NCBI RefSeq assembly: GCF_007858435.1
Contig: NZ_VIGW01000004.1
Span: 186,001-250,000, forward strand
Length of the DNA: 64,000 nt
Reading direction: 5' to 3'
Source: Tsukamurella asaccharolytica
GTDB lineage: Bacteria; Actinomycetota; Actinomycetes; Mycobacteriales; Mycobacteriaceae
In this document: positions 15,159-25,962 of the stretch, piece after piece
How the letters are laid out: the number at the start of each line of letters is the position of its first letter
How positions within the stretch are numbered: the first letter of the stretch is position 1
Position numbers and translations under genes: made by a program
The notes under the pieces: model-generated
Databases searched by the model: none
What the model saw: only the letters and a program-made list of their open reading frames with translations
What the model was told of the DNA's origin: nothing

Positions 15159-17305
15159 GCGGGAGTCCCTTCGGGTTCCGTGGACGCGTCGGCGCCGGGA
15201 TCGGTACGGGGGTCGGTGGATTCGTCGTGGTGGTCGCCGGCGGCGCGGCGCAGGTGCAGGTAGCCGAGATGCCGTTCGTACTGGTCGAGGATGTCGCCGA
15301 TGATCTGCTCGCGGGTGTACCCGCCCAGCGTGTAGCCCTGTGAGCCCTCGGCGAGGTAGACCTCGCAGCGGAAGTAGCGGTCGCCGGAGCGCTGCGCGAG
15401 GATCGCGTAGCTCGGCGCCGGCGCGGAGACGGGCCACACGCAGTACTCGAAATGCGGCTCGCCCGCCAGGTCGACCTTGAGTGTGGGCGAGGGGAGCGTC
15501 TCGCTACGGCCCGATTCGTCGACCGTGGCGGTCACGCCTTCGGCGGCGAATTCCGCTGCGACGTCCCGCATCGCGGGCGCCACCGAGTTCTCGAGGAATC
15601 TCAGCGTGGCAGTCCGGCCGGGGTACTGGACCGTCGCGAGTAGCCGGCGTCGCCAGCCGCCCGGCTCGCCGCTGCCGCGCCCGGCCGCGAGCGACTTCGG
15701 CAGGGAGGTGCGGTAACTGTCGAGCTTGTAGGACTCGGTGTGCAACGCCCGGAGCAGCGCGAGGCCCACCAGGGCCAGCACGAAGGAGAAGGGCAGGCCC
15801 ATGATGATCGTGGCCCTCTGCAGAGTCGCGATCGAGCCCTCGCTGCCCGCGAACAGCATCGCGAGGGTGAGCAGGCCGATGGCGAACGACCAGAAGACGC
15901 GGGTGCTGCGCGCGCAATCGGCCATCGGGTCCTCCAGCCTACTGGTGAAATTGCCCATCACCAGGGAGCCGGAGTCCGCGCTGGTGACGTAGAACAGCAG
16001 GCCCGTGATGGTCGCGACGGCGAGCAGCAGCGGTGCGCCGGGGTACTTCTCGAGCAGCGAGTAGAAGCCCACCTCCGGGGTCGAGGCGGTGGCCTCGGCG
16101 AAGTCCCTGTCGCCGCGGGCGACCTCGAGTGCGCTGTTCCCGAACACCGAGATCCACACGAGGATGAAGCTGAAGGGCACGACCAGGACGCCGAGGACGA
16201 ATTGGCGCAAGGTGCGGCCGCGCGAGATTCGGGCGAGGAACAGCCCGACGAACGGCGCCCAGGCGACCCACCAGGCCCAGAAGAACAACGTCCACGAGTC
16301 GAGCCAGCCGCGGGCGTCGTTGCCCGCTGTTTCGGGGTTGACCTGATCCCACGCGAACGTGTCCATGGTGCGGTCGAGGAAGGTCGAAAGGTAGTCGCCG
16401 GTGTTCTGCACCAAGCCGTTGAGCAGGAAGTCGGACCGGCCCGCCACCAGGATGTAGACCAGAAGGAGGATCGCCAGGATCACGTTGAGCTCGCTGAGCC
16501 GCCGGATGCCCTTGTCGACGCCGGAGGTCGCGGAGATCGTCGCGACGATCACCGAGAGCACGATGAGGCCGATCTGCGCGGCCTTGCCCTGCGGGATACC
16601 GAACAGCTCGTGCAGGCCGTAGTTGAGCTGGACGATGCCGATGCCCAGGGACGTGGCGATTCCGAAGATCGTGCCCAGCACGGCGGCCACGTCGACCGCG
16701 TCGCCGAGCCGGCCGTGGACTCGCTTGCCGAGGATGGGATACAGCGCGGCGCGGATGGTGAGCGGGAGGTTGTGGCGGAAGGCGAAGTAGGCCAGTGCCC
16801 CGCCCATCAGCGCGTACATCGCCCAGCCGGTGAGGCCGTAGTGGAAGACGGTCCACGTGACGGCCTCGCGGGCGGCGTGGTTGGTCTCCCCGACGCCGAC
16901 CGGGGGATTGAGGTAGTGGCTCACGGGCTCGGCGACGGAGAAGAACATGAGGTCGATGCCGATCCCGGCGGCGAACAGCATCGACGTCCACGTGAAGAGG
17001 CTGTACTCGGGGCGCGATTCCTCCGGGCCGAGCCGGTAGTTCCCGTAGCGGCTGAGGCCGATGAAGACGACGACGCCGACGATCGCGGTCGCGAGGAGGA
17101 AGTACCACCAGCCGAACCAGCGGGTGATGACCTCGACCACGCCGCTGATCACGCTCTCCGCGGTCTCGGGGGAGGCGAGTGCCCAGAGGGCGAGGGCGAG
17201 GACCGAGCCCGCGGCGGCGACGAAGACCCGGCGGTTCACGGAGCTCGTCGGTGTCGGTGTGGCTTCGGCGGGTTCCGCTGTTCGTGAGGATGCGCGATCA
17301 CTCAT
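15155..17305 (-). CDS. betT: BCCT-family choline/betaine transporter
   Basis: This 716-residue membrane protein has twelve predicted helices and the BCCT hallmarks WTVFHYGLTGWAMYALMGG and the tryptophan-rich TLFFWAWWVAWAPFVGLFLA (TM8). A cytoplasmic C-terminal tail of ~170 residues (from about residue 545) resembles the osmosensory tail of BetT. BetT imports choline using the proton or sodium gradient. It is first in a three-gene operon whose next genes oxidise choline to glycine betaine, so the operon serves osmoprotection or choline use. No BetI regulator is present. Confidence 0.88.
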   Translation of the reverse strand: MSDRASSRTAEPAEATPTPTSSVNRRVFVAAAGSVLALALWALASPETAESVISGVVEVITRWFGWWYFLLATAIVGVVVFIGLSRYGNYRLGPEESRPEYSLFTWTSMLFAAGIGIDLMFFSVAEPVSHYLNPPVGVGETNHAAREAVTWTVFHYGLTGWAMYALMGGALAYFAFRHNLPLTIRAALYPILGKRVHGRLGDAVDVAAVLGTIFGIATSLGIGIVQLNYGLHELFGIPQGKAAQIGLIVLSVIVATISATSGVDKGIRRLSELNVILAILLLVYILVAGRSDFLLNGLVQNTGDYLSTFLDRTMDTFAWDQVNPETAGNDARGWLDSWTLFFWAWWVAWAPFVGLFLARISRGRTLRQFVLGVLVVPFSFILVWISVFGNSALEVARGDRDFAEATASTPEVGFYSLLEKYPGAPLLLAVATITGLLFYVTSADSGSLVMGNFTSRLEDPMADCARSTRVFWSFAIGLLTLAMLFAGSEGSIATLQRATIIMGLPFSFVLALVGLALLRALHTESYKLDSYRTSLPKSLAAGRGSGEPGGWRRRLLATVQYPGRTATLRFLENSVAPAMRDVAAEFAAEGVTATVDESGRSETLPSPTLKVDLAGEPHFEYCVWPVSAPAPSYAILAQRSGDRYFRCEVYLAEGSQGYTLGGYTREQIIGDILDQYERHLGYLHLRRAAGDHHDESTDPRTDPGADASTEPEGTPA

Positions 17306-17409
17306 GGCCTTCGACGTTACCGCGACGGGGGTGAACGGGGACGAAGTCGCGGGACTGCGTCACCGCGGTACGACTGCGCGACGCGGCATGAGAAACTGAA
17401 GGGTGACGT

Positions 17410-19293
<1,884 letters not shown>

Positions 19294-19303
19294 TATCCCG
19301 TTG

Positions 19304-20242
19304 GTGACCGCACCTTCAGACCCGGTGAACCCGGGCGCGGGTCCGCGCACCCGGCAGGACCTGTCCCGCTTCGCTTTGCTCTCGATCGTGGTCTCGCTGG
19401 TCGTGATCGGACTGAAGATCCTCGCCTGGCGTCTCACGGGATCCGTGGGCCTGCTCTCCGACGCCGCCGAGTCGGCGGTGAATCTGGTCGCGGCGATCGC
19501 CGCGTTCGTGGCGCTCAAGGTGGTGGCCAAGCCGGCGGATCACGATCACAACTTCGGGCACACCAAGGCGGAGTACTTCTCGGCGGTGCTCGAGGGCGTG
19601 ATGATCGTGATCGCGGCAGTGGTCATCCTCGTCTCCGCGATCGACCGGCTACGCAATCCGCAGGCGCTCGAACAGGTGGGGCTGGGTCTCGCGATCTCGG
19701 TCGCGGCGACGGTGCTCAACGGTCTCGTCGGGTTCTACCTCATCAGAGTGGGGCGGCGGCATCGTTCGCTCGCTCTGGAGGCGGACGGGAAGCACCTGCT
19801 CACGGACGTCTGGACCACGGTCGGCGTGATCGTGGGCGTGCTGCTCGTCGCGCTCACGGGATGGCTGCCGCTGGACCCGCTGATCGCCATCGCGGTGGCG
19901 GTGAACATCCTCGTGGTCGGCGCTCGGCTGGTGTGGCAATCCGGCGCCGGCCTCATGGACGCCGCGCTGCCGGTCGAGGAACGGGCGCAGATCGACGCGG
20001 TACTCGACCGTCACCGGGCCTCGGGCATCGACTTCCACGACATCCGGACCCGCGAGTCCGGGCATGAGCGCTTCGTCCAGCTGCACATGCTCGTGCCCGG
20101 TGAGTGGACCGTGCAACGCGCGCACGACGTGACGGAGGAGGTCGAGAGCGACCTGTCCGCCGTGTTCGACGACCTGCGGATCACGGTGCACATCGAGCCG
20201 ATCGACGACCCCCGCGCGTACGAGACCTGGCGCCTCGACTGA
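19304..20242 (+). CDS. Cation diffusion facilitator family transporter
   Basis: The 312-residue protein has six predicted membrane helices (residues ~20-200) and a C-terminal cytoplasmic ferredoxin-like domain. Metal-site segments are SDAAESAVNL in TM2, HDHNFGHTKAEYFSAVLEG between TM2 and TM3, and GKHLLTDVWTT in TM5. CDF proteins export Zn(II), Fe(II), Mn(II) or Co(II) in exchange for protons; the D-x-x-ES-x-x-N pattern does not fix the metal. GTG 19304 is favoured over TTG 19301. It starts 10 nt after lepA and is probably co-transcribed. Confidence 0.88.
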   Translation: MTAPSDPVNPGAGPRTRQDLSRFALLSIVVSLVVIGLKILAWRLTGSVGLLSDAAESAVNLVAAIAAFVALKVVAKPADHDHNFGHTKAEYFSAVLEGVMIVIAAVVILVSAIDRLRNPQALEQVGLGLAISVAATVLNGLVGFYLIRVGRRHRSLALEADGKHLLTDVWTTVGVIVGVLLVALTGWLPLDPLIAIAVAVNILVVGARLVWQSGAGLMDAALPVEERAQIDAVLDRHRASGIDFHDIRTRESGHERFVQLHMLVPGEWTVQRAHDVTEEVESDLSAVFDDLRITVHIEPIDDPRAYETWRLD

Positions 20243-20283
20243 GACGGAGCCGTCACGGGGCGGAGCCGTCGAACGCGGCCGGA

Positions 20284-21393
20284 CTAGGCCAGGACCGCGT
20301 CCTTCCCGAGGAACCGTCCGTAGTCACGGACGGGGCCGGTGAGGCGGCGCTTCGCCGCCGCGGAGATCCTCGTGAACGGCTCGATGGTGACGGTCACCGT
20401 CTTCGCCGTGGTCCTCTTGCTCCACACGCCCACGATCTCGCCATCGACGACCACCAGCGGCTTGAAGACAGCGTTGCGGCCGGGCACGATCCGGTTGAGG
20501 TGGGCCTCGTCGAGCTGCGGTGCACGGGAACCGTATCCGATGATGTACTCGTCGAAGCCGGGGAGCAGGAGGGGGCGGGCCAGGGCCTCGTCGATCTGCG
20601 CGTCCGTCAGGTCGACGGTGCCGGGCGTCACGAGATAACGGGTGCCCGCGAGGCTCACCTGTTCGACGGCGCCGCCCGCAGCAGCTATGCCCTCGTCCAC
20701 TGCGCCCATCGGGAGGTACGCCCACTTCCCGATGTCCTGCCGGGTCACGGGGCCCCGGGCGGCGACGAACCGGGAGACCGCCTCGCCGAGGGCGTGCTCC
20801 GGTTCCCGGGGATCGGAGACCCAGTCGTCGGCCAGGGCGAAGACGTCCGTCGTCGGCACGGGATCCGCGAAGACGATCGCCATCAGTTCGGTGAGGTCAC
20901 GCAGGATGTGGCCCGTCTGCGCGTTGTCCAGGGGCAGTCCGGCGTCCGCGCAGGCGGCGACGAGTTCGGGGCGGGTGCGCGCGGCGCCGCCCGCGAGTTC
21001 CGCACGGATGATCCGCTCGGCGTCCGTCATCATCGCCTCGGTGATCCCCAGCTGCGGGCGGCGCTTCGCGGCCTCGGCGCGCGAGCGCACGGTGAGCGCG
21101 GCGCTGAGCCAGTGCAGATCCTCCGGCGCAGTGATCTGCAGGGTGCCCCGCGCGGGCCGGTTGCGGGTGATCCTCCGCTCCGCGAGATCGGCGAGGACCG
21201 CCGCATCGTCGGGGTGCTCGGACGCGCGGAGCGAGAGCGCGAACCGCGCCGCGGCGCCGTCCTGGGCCTGGATCGCGAGCATGCCGCGGGCGGCGTCCGG
21301 TGCGGTGCGCCAGTCCCGGACGCCAGGCACGAGTCCCTGCGCGCGGAGGCGGAGCGCGCGAATGCGGCGGATCTCAGGATCGACGGTGCCCAT
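20284..21393 (-). CDS. AlkZ/YcaQ-like winged-helix DNA glycosylase family protein (HTH_42)
   Basis: The 369-residue protein belongs to the HTH_42 family. Near the N-terminus it has GMLAIQAQDGAAARFALSLR, containing a Q-A-Q triplet matching the Gln-x-Gln motif of AlkZ-type glycosylases, which unhook DNA interstrand crosslinks. Further conserved blocks are ARGTLQITAPEDLHWL, LLLPGFDEYIIGY and RNAVFKPLVVVDGEIVGVW. Convergent with the CDF gene and divergent from the nitronate monooxygenase (35-bp gap). Substrate is inferred from family only; some members sit in antibiotic clusters as self-resistance factors. Confidence 0.8.
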   Translation of the reverse strand: MGTVDPEIRRIRALRLRAQGLVPGVRDWRTAPDAARGMLAIQAQDGAAARFALSLRASEHPDDAAVLADLAERRITRNRPARGTLQITAPEDLHWLSAALTVRSRAEAAKRRPQLGITEAMMTDAERIIRAELAGGAARTRPELVAACADAGLPLDNAQTGHILRDLTELMAIVFADPVPTTDVFALADDWVSDPREPEHALGEAVSRFVAARGPVTRQDIGKWAYLPMGAVDEGIAAAGGAVEQVSLAGTRYLVTPGTVDLTDAQIDEALARPLLLPGFDEYIIGYGSRAPQLDEAHLNRIVPGRNAVFKPLVVVDGEIVGVWSKRTTAKTVTVTIEPFTRISAAAKRRLTGPVRDYGRFLGKDAVLA

Positions 21394-21428
21394 GGGCGGA
21401 ATCCTGCCACGGGCGTAGCCTCGTCGGT

Positions 21429-22397
21429 GTGTGGAACACCTGGCTGACACGCACCCTGGACATCGATCTGCCGATCCTCGGCGCACCCATGGGCGGCCGC
21501 GCCGGCGGTGAACTCGCGGGGCAGGTGACGGCCGCGGGCGGGCTGGGCATGATCGGCGCGGCGCGGTACGCCACGCCCGAGTGGATCGACGAGCAGGCGC
21601 GGGTGATCCGGGCCGCCGCGGGCGCGGGGGCGCCGCTCGCCTTCGGCTTGCAGACGTGGTCGCTCGCGGACAGTCCCGAACTGCTGGACTCTGTGCTCGC
21701 CGCGCAGCCGACGTTGGTCTCCTTGTCGTTCGGCGATCCCGCACCGTTCGTCCAGCGGGTCCAGGACGCCGGGGCCGTGGTGATCTCGCAGGTCAACTCG
21801 GTGGAGGACCTGCGCGAGGTCGAGGCTGCGGGCGTCGACGCCGTCGTCGCGCAGGGCGGCGAGGCGGGCGGGCACACCGGTCGGATCGCGACGCTGCCCC
21901 TGCTCCAGGAGGTGCTGCGCGCGACCGGGCTTCCCGTGCTCGCCGCCGGCGGGATCGGAACCGGTGCGGGCCTGGCAGCGGTCCTTGCCGCCGGCGCGCA
22001 GGGAGCGCTCATCGGCACCGCCCTGCTCGCTTCGCCCGAGACCGTCGGACCCGATTACGCGATTCCGGCGCTGCTCAAGGCGCGGAGCGCGGACACCGTG
22101 TACACCGACGTCTTCGACAAGGCCCGGCACCAGCCCTGGCCCACGCGATGGTTCGGGCGGGCGCTCACCAACGACTTCACTGCGCGATGGCACGACGGGG
22201 ACGGCGCTGAGGCCTCGTCCGGCTCGGAGGAGGCGGTCAGCGCCGCCTACGACGGTGAGATGCCGGAGGTCGGGGTCGTGTACGCCGGGCAGGCCGCGGG
22301 CCTGGTCGACGAGATACGCCCCGCCCGGGAGGTGATCGAGTCCATCGCCGCGGACGCGGAAGCCCGGCTCCGAGCCGTCACAGGGGTGCTCGGTTGA
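21429..22397 (+). CDS. Nitronate monooxygenase (NPD family)
   Basis: The 322-residue TIM-barrel flavoprotein shows PILGAPMGGRAGGELAGQVTAAGGLGMIG at its N-terminus, the FMN-phosphate loop VLAAGGIGTGAGLAAVLAAGAQG and VVAQGGEAGGHTG. These enzymes oxidise propionate-3-nitronate and other alkyl nitronates using FMN and oxygen. GTG 21429 was chosen because a TAGCCT -10 lies at leaderless distance and the family N-terminus starts immediately. Coupled (TGATG) to the pentapeptide-like gene downstream. Confidence 0.88.
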   Translation: MWNTWLTRTLDIDLPILGAPMGGRAGGELAGQVTAAGGLGMIGAARYATPEWIDEQARVIRAAAGAGAPLAFGLQTWSLADSPELLDSVLAAQPTLVSLSFGDPAPFVQRVQDAGAVVISQVNSVEDLREVEAAGVDAVVAQGGEAGGHTGRIATLPLLQEVLRATGLPVLAAGGIGTGAGLAAVLAAGAQGALIGTALLASPETVGPDYAIPALLKARSADTVYTDVFDKARHQPWPTRWFGRALTNDFTARWHDGDGAEASSGSEEAVSAAYDGEMPEVGVVYAGQAAGLVDEIRPAREVIESIAADAEARLRAVTGVLG

Positions 22398-23050
22398 TGG
22401 CGGGCCTCGCCGTACCGAAGATCTCTCCGCTGCGTCTCGCCGGTCTCGAGGAGGGACTCGCCGATGAACTGATGCCGGGGGATGCGGAGGACCGCCGCCG
22501 TTTCGCCGGACCCACCGTCAAGGGGCGCGATCTCAGCGGGATCACGTTCAGCGAGTGCGAGCTCGCGGGATGGGAGGTCCGCGACGCGGTCTTCACCGAG
22601 TCCTCCTTCCTCGAGACCCGGATCACCGGCCTGTTCGCCACGGGATTCCGCGCCTCCCGCTCCACGTTCCGGCAGGTCGAGGTCGATGATGCCCGGATCG
22701 GCGCCGTCGAGCTCATGGACGCCACGCTGCGCTCCGTGGTGTTCACCGATGTGCGGCTGGGGTTCGTGAACCTGCGGGGCGCCGGCCTCACCGACGTGGC
22801 CTTCAGGGGCTGCATGCTCGACGGGATCGACGCCGCCGACGCGACGTTGACCCGGGTCGCCTTCGAGGACTGCACGGCGGGCGAGATCGACGTCTCCCGG
22901 GCGAAGCTGCAGCACGTCGACCTGCGCGGACTACAGGTCGAGCGGATCCGCGGGGTCGAGGGCATCGCGGGGGCCACCATGTCGCACCTGCAGGTGGTCG
23001 GCCTGGCGGAGGTCTTCGCCGCGCACTTGGGCATTAACGTCACGGACTGA
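22397..23050 (+). CDS. Pentapeptide-repeat-like protein
   Basis: The 217-residue protein from about residue 40 to 190 repeats five-residue coils with a central Leu/Phe/Val (GRDLSGITFSECELAGWEV, VFTDVRLGFVNLRGAGLTDV, KLQHVDLRGLQVERIRGVE). That is a degenerate right-handed quadrilateral beta-helix. Some pentapeptide proteins, such as MfpA and Qnr, mimic DNA and protect gyrase; most have no known role. ATG 22397 overlaps the stop of the nitronate monooxygenase by one base. Confidence 0.75.
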   Translation: MAGLAVPKISPLRLAGLEEGLADELMPGDAEDRRRFAGPTVKGRDLSGITFSECELAGWEVRDAVFTESSFLETRITGLFATGFRASRSTFRQVEVDDARIGAVELMDATLRSVVFTDVRLGFVNLRGAGLTDVAFRGCMLDGIDAADATLTRVAFEDCTAGEIDVSRAKLQHVDLRGLQVERIRGVEGIAGATMSHLQVVGLAEVFAAHLGINVTD

Positions 23051-23054
23051 TCGA

Positions 23055-23393
23055 TCACCAGATCGGTACGGCGAGCCATGCGCCGACCTTCCACCCGACC
23101 ACGGTGAAGACGAGACCGACGAACGGCCAACCGATGGTGGTCCTCCCGTCGTCGAGCGCGCGGCAGTAGCCGACGAGCGCGATGAGCGCGCCGAGCCCTG
23201 CGCCGCCGGCGGCGATGGCGATTCCGAGCTCGGGCCACCCCGTCGACGTGCAGTCGCTCCAGGCGCACGGGTCGGAAGCCATGGCGAACCCGAGCGAGGC
23301 CCACAGGATCGCGAAGAGGTCCGCGGCGCCCAGCACGCAGAGGAGCAGCCCTCCGATGATCGGATCGAGGACCGACCGCTCGGGCCGGCTCAC
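23055..23393 (-). CDS. Small three-helix membrane protein with CX4C loop
   Basis: The 112-residue protein has three predicted membrane helices (about 11-40, 55-78, 88-110). Between helices 1 and 2 lies a short loop with Cys43 and Cys48 (SDPCAWSDCTS), positioned for a disulfide outside the membrane. No family was recognised. GTG 23393 overlaps the upstream gene's stop (GTGA). The upstream gene has the same architecture, so the two look like tandem paralogues. Confidence 0.6.
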   Translation of the reverse strand: MSRPERSVLDPIIGGLLLCVLGAADLFAILWASLGFAMASDPCAWSDCTSTGWPELGIAIAAGGAGLGALIALVGYCRALDDGRTTIGWPFVGLVFTVVGWKVGAWLAVPIW

Positions 23394-23782
23394 AGCGACA
23401 TCGCCGCGTTCGCCATGCCCGCCGTGAGGACGGTGCAGAGCACGACGAGGCCGATGCCGACGAGCGGCCAGTAGAACCAGTACCGGCGGCGGCGGGCCTG
23501 GAGCACGGTACCGACGAAGGCGCCGACGACGATCGCGGCGATCCCTCCCCACTGGAGATAGATCGCCCGCCCGGCCGCCTCCGCCGCGGCGCACGGCCCG
23601 TCGATGGGACAGCCGTCGGCGGCCATCGCGTAGAACCCTGCGAACATCGCCGCGAGGTACGCGATGACGAGCAACAGGATCCACAGCACGGTGCCTGCAG
23701 CGACGTCCGCCGCCGCGGACCGCCGCGTCCGCGGAGCGGGCTCCGTCGTGATCAGGGTGGGGAGTGCAATCGGATCGCTCAT
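23390..23782 (-). CDS. Small three-helix membrane protein with CX5C loop
   Basis: The 130-residue protein has a 25-residue polar N-terminus, then three predicted membrane helices (about 27-53, 75-95, 101-129). A loop after helix 1 holds Cys58 and Cys64 (ADGCPIDGPCAAAE). The layout mirrors the downstream protein. ATG 23782 (MSDPIAL) is preferred; ATG 23794 would add four residues. No family recognised. Divergent from the M3 peptidase gene. Confidence 0.6.
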   Translation of the reverse strand: MSDPIALPTLITTEPAPRTRRSAAADVAAGTVLWILLLVIAYLAAMFAGFYAMAADGCPIDGPCAAAEAAGRAIYLQWGGIAAIVVGAFVGTVLQARRRRYWFYWPLVGIGLVVLCTVLTAGMANAAMSL

Positions 23783-23899
23783 GGGAATGAGCATCGCGCG
23801 AGGTCGCCCGCACGGAATCCGTGGAACTACTCAGGTGCGGTCCGTGATCTCCCCGCCTTCTCCGCGAGGGGAGCCGGGCGGGAGCGGTAGGTTCGAGGG

Positions 23900-25936
23900 G
23901 TGACCGTCGACGCCGTTCTCGCCCCCAGCGCCCTCCCCTTCGCCCTGCCGGACTTCGCCGCGTTCGCGGACGCCGACTACGAGGCGGCGTTCGGCGAGGG
24001 CTTCGCCCGGCACCGTCGGGACGTCACGGCGATAACCGAGAACACCGAGCCCGCCACCTTCGCGAACACCGTCGAGGCGATGGAACGTGCTGGTCAGGAC
24101 CTGGGGCGGGTGGCCGCCGTGTTCTTCTCGCTGACCTCCACCGACCGCACCGACGCGCTCGAGGCCGCCCAGGCGGCGATCTCGCCGCGGTGGTCGGCGC
24201 ACTTCGATTCGATCCTGATGGATGCCGCGTTGTTCGCCCGCATCGACGAGCTGCACTCCCGGCGTGGCGAGCTCGGCCTCGACGACGAGCAGCTTCGGCT
24301 CCTGGAGCGCTACCACCTGCGCTTCACCCGCGCGGGCGCCGGCCTCGACGGTGCCGCACAGGATCGACTCCGCGCGATCAACACTGAGCTCGCTGAGCTC
24401 ACCACGGAGTTCTCCCGCCGGACGCTCGCGGAGACCAACGCCTCCGCCGTGCATTTCGCGACGGAGGCGGAGCTCGACGGTCTGGACGCCGACACCGTTG
24501 CCGCCGCACGCACCGCGGCCGAGGAGGCCGGACGCGACGGATTCCTCCTGGCCCTCGGATATCCGCTCAATCAGCCGAACCTCGCCCGGTTGACCGATCG
24601 GGACTCCCGGCGGAAGGTCTTCGAGGCATCGTCGGAGCGGAACACGCGCGGCGACGCGAACGACACGCGCGAACTGATCGCCCGCGTCGCCGCCCTGCGG
24701 GCCGAGCGGGCCGCGCTCTTCGGGTACCCGCATCACGCGGCGTATCAGATCGCAGATCAGACGGCGGGGTCCGCCGAGGCCGCCCTCGGGATGCTGCGGG
24801 ACCTCGCGGTGCCGGCTGCACGGAACGCCGCGGCCGAGCGCGCCGAACTGGAGGAACTGGCAGGGCATCCGATCGAGGCCTGGGACTGGCCGTACTACGC
24901 ACGCCTCGCCGAGCAGCGCGCGCAGGCCGGGGACGGGGGTGCGGAGGGCCCGCAGCTCAGCGACTTCTTCGCGCTCGACGCGGTGGTCGAGAATGGCGTC
25001 TTCGAGGCCGCGTCCCGCATGTACGGGCTCGGTTTCGCCGAGCGCACCGATCTCGCACTGCATCACCCGGATGCGCGCGCGTGGCAGGTCACGGGGTCCG
25101 ACGGAGCGCCGCTCGGCCTGTTCATCGGTGATTACTTCGCGCGCCCCAGCAAGCGGGGCGGCGCGTGGATGACGAGTTTCGTCGATCAGTCCCGTCTGCT
25201 GGACGCGCAGCCCGTGATCATCAACGTCTGCAACTTCGTCCGGCCACCTGCGGGGCGGCCCGCCCTGCTCACGCGCGACGAGGTGACCACGGTCTTCCAC
25301 GAGTTCGGGCATGCGCTCCACGGACTGCTCTCGGACGTGACCTACCCGTACTTCTCGGGCACCAGCGTCCCGCGCGATTTCGTGGAGTTCCCCTCGCAGT
25401 TCAACGAGATGTTCGCCGCCTGGCCGACGATCCTCGACGGCTACGCCCGGCACCACGAGACGGGCGCACCGCTACCCGACGGACTGCGGCGGTCGGTGCT
25501 CGAGCCCGGGACGCGCGGCGAGGGATTCGGCACCGTCGAGTACCTGTCGGCGGCCGTGATCGATCTGGCCTGGCACACGATCGAGCCGGGTACGATCGTC
25601 GCCGACGTGAACGCCTTCGAGGCGAAAGCGCTGGCCGATGCGGGACTCGACGTTGCCGGCGTGCCGCCGCGGTACCGCGGGCCGTTCTTCAACCACATCT
25701 TCTCGGGCGGATACAGTGCCGGGTACTACAGCTACATCTGGTCCGAGGTGCTGGATGCCGACGCCTCCGCCTGGTTCGCCGCGCACGACGGGCCGACCCG
25801 CGAGAACGGCGAGAAGCTGCGTGCTGCAGTGCTGTCCCGCGGTGGCAGCGTGGATGCCTCGCAGGCCTACCGCGACTTCCGCGGCGCCGACCCCGACATC
25901 ACACCCCTCCTGGAGCGTCGCGGGCTGACCACGTAG
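23900..25936 (+). CDS. dcp: M3 family metallopeptidase (peptidyl-dipeptidase Dcp-like)
   Basis: The 678-residue cytoplasmic zinc peptidase has the HExxH motif in TTVFHEFGHALHGLLSD, with the downstream Glu ligand in VEFPSQFNEMFA. It has Dcp-type N- and C-terminal helical lobes, the latter with HIFSGGYSAGYYSYIWSEV. Dcp removes C-terminal dipeptides from oligopeptides left by protein turnover. The length matches Dcp (~680) rather than shorter oligopeptidase F. GTG 23900 was chosen at the family start. Convergent with the MMPL gene (26-bp gap). Confidence 0.92.
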   Translation: MTVDAVLAPSALPFALPDFAAFADADYEAAFGEGFARHRRDVTAITENTEPATFANTVEAMERAGQDLGRVAAVFFSLTSTDRTDALEAAQAAISPRWSAHFDSILMDAALFARIDELHSRRGELGLDDEQLRLLERYHLRFTRAGAGLDGAAQDRLRAINTELAELTTEFSRRTLAETNASAVHFATEAELDGLDADTVAAARTAAEEAGRDGFLLALGYPLNQPNLARLTDRDSRRKVFEASSERNTRGDANDTRELIARVAALRAERAALFGYPHHAAYQIADQTAGSAEAALGMLRDLAVPAARNAAAERAELEELAGHPIEAWDWPYYARLAEQRAQAGDGGAEGPQLSDFFALDAVVENGVFEAASRMYGLGFAERTDLALHHPDARAWQVTGSDGAPLGLFIGDYFARPSKRGGAWMTSFVDQSRLLDAQPVIINVCNFVRPPAGRPALLTRDEVTTVFHEFGHALHGLLSDVTYPYFSGTSVPRDFVEFPSQFNEMFAAWPTILDGYARHHETGAPLPDGLRRSVLEPGTRGEGFGTVEYLSAAVIDLAWHTIEPGTIVADVNAFEAKALADAGLDVAGVPPRYRGPFFNHIFSGGYSAGYYSYIWSEVLDADASAWFAAHDGPTRENGEKLRAAVLSRGGSVDASQAYRDFRGADPDITPLLERRGLTT

Positions 25937-25962
25937 GACCGGAGTTTCCGCCGGTGCCGGGG

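Noticed and set aside
20243-20283. Terminator between the CDF and AlkZ-like genes
   Set aside because: The only dyad (GACGG-AG-CCGTC) has a 2-nt loop, too small to form a hairpin.
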